From Balneolaceae bacterium (lineage in GTDB: Bacteria > Bacteroidota > Rhodothermia > Balneolales > Balneolaceae): DNA of 9,393 bases. Under the pieces are notes generated by a model. It ran no database searches. It was not told where the DNA came from and saw only the letters and a list, made by a program, of their open reading frames with translations. The translations under genes and the position numbers were made by a program. The stretch is taken from positions 1-9,393 of the forward strand of contig SLAU01000103.1 in the NCBI GenBank assembly GCA_007126675.1, in the 5' to 3' direction. Positions 6,450 through 9,393 of this stretch are shown in pieces; position 1 is the first letter of the stretch; each line of letters starts with the position of its first letter.

Positions 6450-7418
6450 TTGAAAAAAATCGGCGTTCTTACAAGCGGAGGCGACTCACCCGGAATGAAT
6501 GCTGCATTTCGTGCTGTAGTTCGCACAGCTAATGAATTTGATTACAGTATTGTTGCATTTATGCAAGGGTATCAGGGACTTTTAGATAACAACTTTAAGG
6601 ACATTAAATCCGAAGATGTTTCCGGCATTATACAAAGAGGCGGAACTGTTTTAAAGACGGCGCGCTGCGAAGAGTTCAGAAAACCTGAAGGAAGAGTAAA
6701 AGCTGCAGAAGTATTGAAGCAACATAACATAGATGCGCTTATTGTAATTGGCGGTGACGGTACATTTATGGGTGCTTCACTTTTAGGCAAAGAGCATGAT
6801 ATTTCTGTGATTGGAATTCCCGGTACAATCGATAACGACTTAGCAGGGACCGATGAGACGATTGGATATGATACCGCTCTGAATACAGCAATGGATGCCA
6901 TTGATAAAATAAGGGATACGGCCGATGCGCATGAACGACTTTTTCTTGTTGAGGTAATGGGACGTGATGCCGGTTTTATTGCATTAGAAACCGGTATAGC
7001 AAGCGGCGCAGAATTAATTCTGCTGCCAGAATCTTTAACACATTTGAAAGAAGTAAAAGCCTCACTTAAAGAGGTTTTTAAAGAGCAGCGACGAAGCAGT
7101 TTGGTTGTAGTGGCAGAAGGTGATGAAACCGGAGGTGCATTAAAATTATCAGAAAAGCTGCGTGAAGATTTTGGAAAATATGAAATGAGAGTTTGTATTT
7201 TGGGTCATATCCAAAGAGGAGGCACACCCACAGCGCGCGATCGTGTATTAGCAACCCGGTTAGGTGCCGCAGCAGTGAAAGCGATAAATGAAGGGCACAG
7301 CCAGGTAATGGTTGGTGTTGTTAATGGATCTATGAAGTTAACACCACTAAGAATGGCTTTTGGTACGAAGAAAGATATTAATCCCGAATTGATTGAATTA
7401 ACAAAACAAGTTAAATAA
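6450..7418 (+). CDS. pfkA: ATP-dependent 6-phosphofructokinase (PfkA)
   Basis: It phosphorylates fructose 6-phosphate to fructose 1,6-bisphosphate, the committed step of glycolysis, in the cytoplasm. I start it at TTG 6450-6452, giving 322 residues beginning KKIGVLTSGGDSPGMNAA, which matches E. coli PfkA in start and length. A TTG 23 codons upstream (6381) would add a Ser/Tyr/Phe-rich leader unlike the family and falls on the candidate promoter. GGDGT at 101-105 (Gly104) and PGTIDND at 124-130 (catalytic Asp128) mark the ATP-using form; pyrophosphate-users carry GGDDT and PKTIDND. MGRDAG (170-175) and GHIQRGG (252-258) bind fructose 6-phosphate. Arg21, Arg25 and Glu188 align with the E. coli ADP/PEP effector site, so allosteric control is likely. 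It is the first gene of the unit; pgi starts 1 base after its stop. No Shine-Dalgarno is visible before the TTG. Confidence 0.95.
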   Translation: MKKIGVLTSGGDSPGMNAAFRAVVRTANEFDYSIVAFMQGYQGLLDNNFKDIKSEDVSGIIQRGGTVLKTARCEEFRKPEGRVKAAEVLKQHNIDALIVIGGDGTFMGASLLGKEHDISVIGIPGTIDNDLAGTDETIGYDTALNTAMDAIDKIRDTADAHERLFLVEVMGRDAGFIALETGIASGAELILLPESLTHLKEVKASLKEVFKEQRRSSLVVVAEGDETGGALKLSEKLREDFGKYEMRVCILGHIQRGGTPTARDRVLATRLGAAAVKAINEGHSQVMVGVVNGSMKLTPLRMAFGTKKDINPELIELTKQVK

Positions 7419-7419
7419 A

Positions 7420-8706
7420 ATGATCAAAGTTGATGTAGAAGGTGCAAAAAAATTTATAGAGAATAAAAGTTTTGAAAAAGGTCTGGAAGATGCTTCTGAA
7501 GCTTTTCAAAAAGTTAAAGATGGATACGGTCCCGGAAATGAATGGCTTGGCTGGCGGCGAATTTTAGAGAATCCAAATGATGCGGAACTTGACCGGATTG
7601 ATCAGCACGCACAATCTATTCGTGAAGATGCCGATATATTTATTGTTTGCGGAATCGGAGGTTCATTTCAGGGGGCAATGGCAATTGTTGAAGCACTACA
7701 AAAACCATTTATAAGCGGCCGGCCCGAAATTATTTTTGCCGGCCATCAAATGAGCGGGCGATATCTTGATAGCCTGGTGCATTATTTAAACACACCCAAG
7801 GAGGATGGAACTCGAAAAAGTGTGTACCTGAATGTAATTTCGAAATCAGGAACCACTCTCGAAACTGCAATTGCATTCAGAGTGATAAGAAAATGGATAC
7901 ATGAAAATTATGAGGATGCCAAAGATCGGATCATAGCAACAACCGGCCCGGAAGGCGGAGTGCTCAATAAGATTATTGAAGAGTTTGGCTATTCAAAATA
8001 TGTAATTCCTGATGATGTTGGGGGCCGTTTTTCTGTGTTGACTCCGGTTGGCTTGCTTCCGGTTGCAGTGGCCGGAATTGATATTCAAACGTTATTCTAC
8101 GGAGCTGTTGGGGAGTTTCAGCGCCGCGAGAAACATCCCGGTGACCTTTTAGATTATGCAGCCGCCCGATTTGAGCTGCACGAAAAAGGTTTTGCTCTTG
8201 ATGTGATTGGTTCATTTGAACCGGAACTCAATGGGTTTTGCGGCTGGACACAGCAGCTGCTTGGCGAAAGCGAGGGTAAAGAGGGCAAAGGGTTATTCCC
8301 CGCCATAGCTTCATATTCTACTGACTTGCACAGTATTGGACAAATGGTACAGCAGGGAAGAAGAAATATGATGGAAACTTTACTGACAGTTAAAAAACCT
8401 TTTTCTAAACTTGCTCTGCCGGAAACCGCTGATGATACTGATCAGCTGCAATACCTGGAAGGCAAACTGTTCCATGATATCAATCAAAGTGCATTGAAAG
8501 GAACTGTGAGTGCGCATCATAGCGGAGGGGTCCCTGTAGTTCAAATTGAGATGGAAAATTTGAATGAGCAGCAGTTAGGCGAACTGATTTACTTTTTTGA
8601 ATTATTTACAGCAGTTTATGTATATATGCTTGAAGTGAATCCATTTGATCAGCCCGGAGTAGAAAATTATAAAAAAGCGATGTATCAACTATTAGGTAAA
8701 AAATGA
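7420..8706 (+). CDS. pgi: Glucose-6-phosphate isomerase (Pgi)
   Basis: It interconverts glucose 6-phosphate and fructose 6-phosphate in the cytoplasm and supplies the substrate of the PfkA encoded just upstream. The protein has 428 residues, the compact form of many bacteria (E. coli Pgi is about 550). Two sugar-isomerase folds follow one another. The first has GIGGSFQGAMA at 78-88 and the phosphate-binding SKSGTTLET at 141-149. The domain signature DVGGRFSVLTPVG is at 199-211 with Arg203. The catalytic Glu is in GESEGK (Glu283), the ring-opening His in TDLHSIGQ (His304), and the C-terminal signature NPFDQPGVENYK at 407-418 ends with the catalytic Lys418. Nothing needed is missing. The ATG is 1 base after the pfkA stop, and the TGA overlaps the next ATG in ATGA, indicating a tightly coupled operon. 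Confidence 0.96.
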   Translation: MIKVDVEGAKKFIENKSFEKGLEDASEAFQKVKDGYGPGNEWLGWRRILENPNDAELDRIDQHAQSIREDADIFIVCGIGGSFQGAMAIVEALQKPFISGRPEIIFAGHQMSGRYLDSLVHYLNTPKEDGTRKSVYLNVISKSGTTLETAIAFRVIRKWIHENYEDAKDRIIATTGPEGGVLNKIIEEFGYSKYVIPDDVGGRFSVLTPVGLLPVAVAGIDIQTLFYGAVGEFQRREKHPGDLLDYAAARFELHEKGFALDVIGSFEPELNGFCGWTQQLLGESEGKEGKGLFPAIASYSTDLHSIGQMVQQGRRNMMETLLTVKKPFSKLALPETADDTDQLQYLEGKLFHDINQSALKGTVSAHHSGGVPVVQIEMENLNEQQLGELIYFFELFTAVYVYMLEVNPFDQPGVENYKKAMYQLLGKK

Positions 8707-9353
8707 CGCATAAAAAGGAAGAGGATATCATAAAAAGCAAATATGTAGCAATAGCCGGAAATATTGGAGCAGGTAAATCTTCATTAACCGCACTGCTCGG
8801 TAAAAACTTTGGCTGGGAAACATTTTTTGAATCAGTGGATAACAATCCGTACTTGTCCGACTTTTATGAAGATATGCGCCGATGGAGTTTCAATCTTCAG
8901 ATCTACTTTTTATCAAGCAGATTTCGGCACCAAAAAGAGATGCTCGAATCTGACAGAAGCCTGATTCAGGATCGAACCATTTATGAGGATGTTGAAATAT
9001 TTGCGAAAAACCTGCATAACATGAATCTGATGAGCGACAGGGATTTTAAAAACTACTCAGCACTGTTCGAACAGATGAGTTACTATCTTCGTCCGCCAGA
9101 CTTACTCATTTACCTTCGTGCTGAAGTGCCAACACTTGTCAGGCAAATTCAAAGCCGTGGCCGCGACTACGAGAATACGATCCGAATCGAATATCTTGAA
9201 AGTCTGAACAAACTTTATGAAGATTGGGTAGATCGTTACGAGCACGAAAAACTTATCATAAATACAGATAATCTCGACTTTGTAAATAATAAAGAAGATC
9301 TGGGGCAGGTAATTGAGCTTGTAGAGCAGCGGCTATTCGGCTTGTTTAACTAA
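8703..9353 (+). CDS. Deoxynucleoside kinase (deoxyadenosine/deoxyguanosine kinase family)
   Basis: It transfers phosphate from ATP to a salvaged deoxynucleoside, giving the 5'-monophosphate for dNTP synthesis in the cytoplasm. The protein has 216 residues, typical of bacterial dGK/dAK enzymes. The Walker A motif GNIGAGKSS is at 19-27. Glu43 in FFESVDNNPYL corresponds to the catalytic base, Asp90-Arg91 in QDRTIYED to the family's (E/D)RS motif, and RGRDYE at 152-157 to the Arg-rich lid. The NNPYL element resembles purine-preferring members, but the substrate cannot be settled from sequence. The ATG overlaps the pgi TGA by four bases (ATGA), so translation is probably coupled by termination-reinitiation. 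A weak AGGT lies 9-10 bases before it. The first 12 residues are a polar, Lys/Glu-rich extension. The gene ends 40 bases before the window edge. Confidence 0.92.
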   Translation: MTHKKEEDIIKSKYVAIAGNIGAGKSSLTALLGKNFGWETFFESVDNNPYLSDFYEDMRRWSFNLQIYFLSSRFRHQKEMLESDRSLIQDRTIYEDVEIFAKNLHNMNLMSDRDFKNYSALFEQMSYYLRPPDLLIYLRAEVPTLVRQIQSRGRDYENTIRIEYLESLNKLYEDWVDRYEHEKLIINTDNLDFVNNKEDLGQVIELVEQRLFGLFN

Positions 9354-9354
9354 A

Positions 9355-9385
9355 TTGCTTTAGAAAATTAATCTTTCTATTTTTA
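9355..9385 (+). promoter_or_regulatory. Candidate promoter reading rightward out of the window
   Basis: TTG (9355-9357) is followed by 20 bases and then TATTTTTA (9378-9385), which matches the Bacteroidota -7 pattern TAnnTTTG at all but the last base. The spacing equals that of the nuo promoter. It would drive a gene beyond the right edge, with transcription starting about 9392. The flanks are AT-rich, so a chance match is possible, and it overlaps a terminator-like hairpin. Confidence 0.35.
9361..9384 (+). terminator. Weak AT-only hairpin with T-run after the kinase gene
   Basis: TAGAAA (9361-9366) pairs with TTTCTA (9374-9379) around a 7-base loop, followed directly by TTTTT (9380-9384), starting 8 bases after the kinase stop. 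Placement and T-run suit an intrinsic terminator for the pfkA operon, but the 6-bp stem has a single G-C pair and would be unstable. The same bases fit a promoter, so the two readings compete. Confidence 0.3.
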
Positions 9386-9393
9386 GTGGCTAT

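Noticed and set aside
6572..6901. Minus-strand open frame of 109 codons inside pfkA
   Set aside because: It is opposite the conserved PfkA core, and its low-complexity Ser/Pro-rich translation is typical of an antisense shadow.
7973..8215. Minus-strand open frame of 80 codons inside pgi
   Set aside because: It is opposite the conserved GGRFS signature region of Pgi; the Gln/His-rich translation is a shadow.
8606..8845. Minus-strand open frame spanning the pgi-kinase junction
   Set aside because: It covers the conserved ends of two real genes on the other strand and has no supporting start signal.

Overview
The window looks like a housekeeping stretch of a Gram-negative, menaquinone-respiring bacterium of the Bacteroidota/Rhodothermota/Balneolota (FCB) branch. 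Four things suggest this. Base composition is moderately AT-rich. None of the gene starts has a convincing Shine-Dalgarno sequence. The best promoter fits the Bacteroidota pattern TTG-N20-TAnnTTTG rather than TTGACA/TATAAT. A lipid A gene (lpxH) sits beside a long-chain polyprenyl diphosphate synthase and complex I genes. The phylum is an inference; Balneolota is my best guess, and there is no rRNA here to test it.

Layout. Positions 1-2039 (minus strand) hold the head of a complex I operon, nuoA-nuoB-nuoC-nuoD, with gaps of 1, 2 and 11 bases; nuoD runs off the left edge. The 160-base gap at 2040-2199 carries the nuo promoter and a small hairpin just past the preceding operon. Positions 2200-6324 (minus strand) hold a three-gene unit read in the order polyprenyl diphosphate synthase, lpxH, class A penicillin-binding protein. 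Positions 6325-6449 are a divergent promoter region. Positions 6450-9353 (plus strand) hold pfkA-pgi-deoxynucleoside kinase, with a 1-base gap and then a 4-base ATGA overlap. The last 40 bases contain a weak hairpin plus T-run that coincides with a promoter-like sequence for whatever lies to the right.

How the genes work together. PfkA and Pgi catalyse adjacent steps of upper glycolysis, and the kinase co-translated with them salvages deoxynucleosides. The minus-strand three-gene unit concerns the envelope: an isoprenoid chain (most likely the menaquinone tail), lipid A assembly and peptidoglycan polymerisation. Complex I then oxidises NADH and passes electrons to the quinone whose tail the synthase probably makes.

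No gene-free stretch exceeds 300 bases. I saw no mobile element, CRISPR array, tRNA or rRNA, and no sign of horizontal transfer. I do not see a novel system here. The points worth a second look are start-site and promoter corrections, an unusual loop in NuoB, and the gene pairings.
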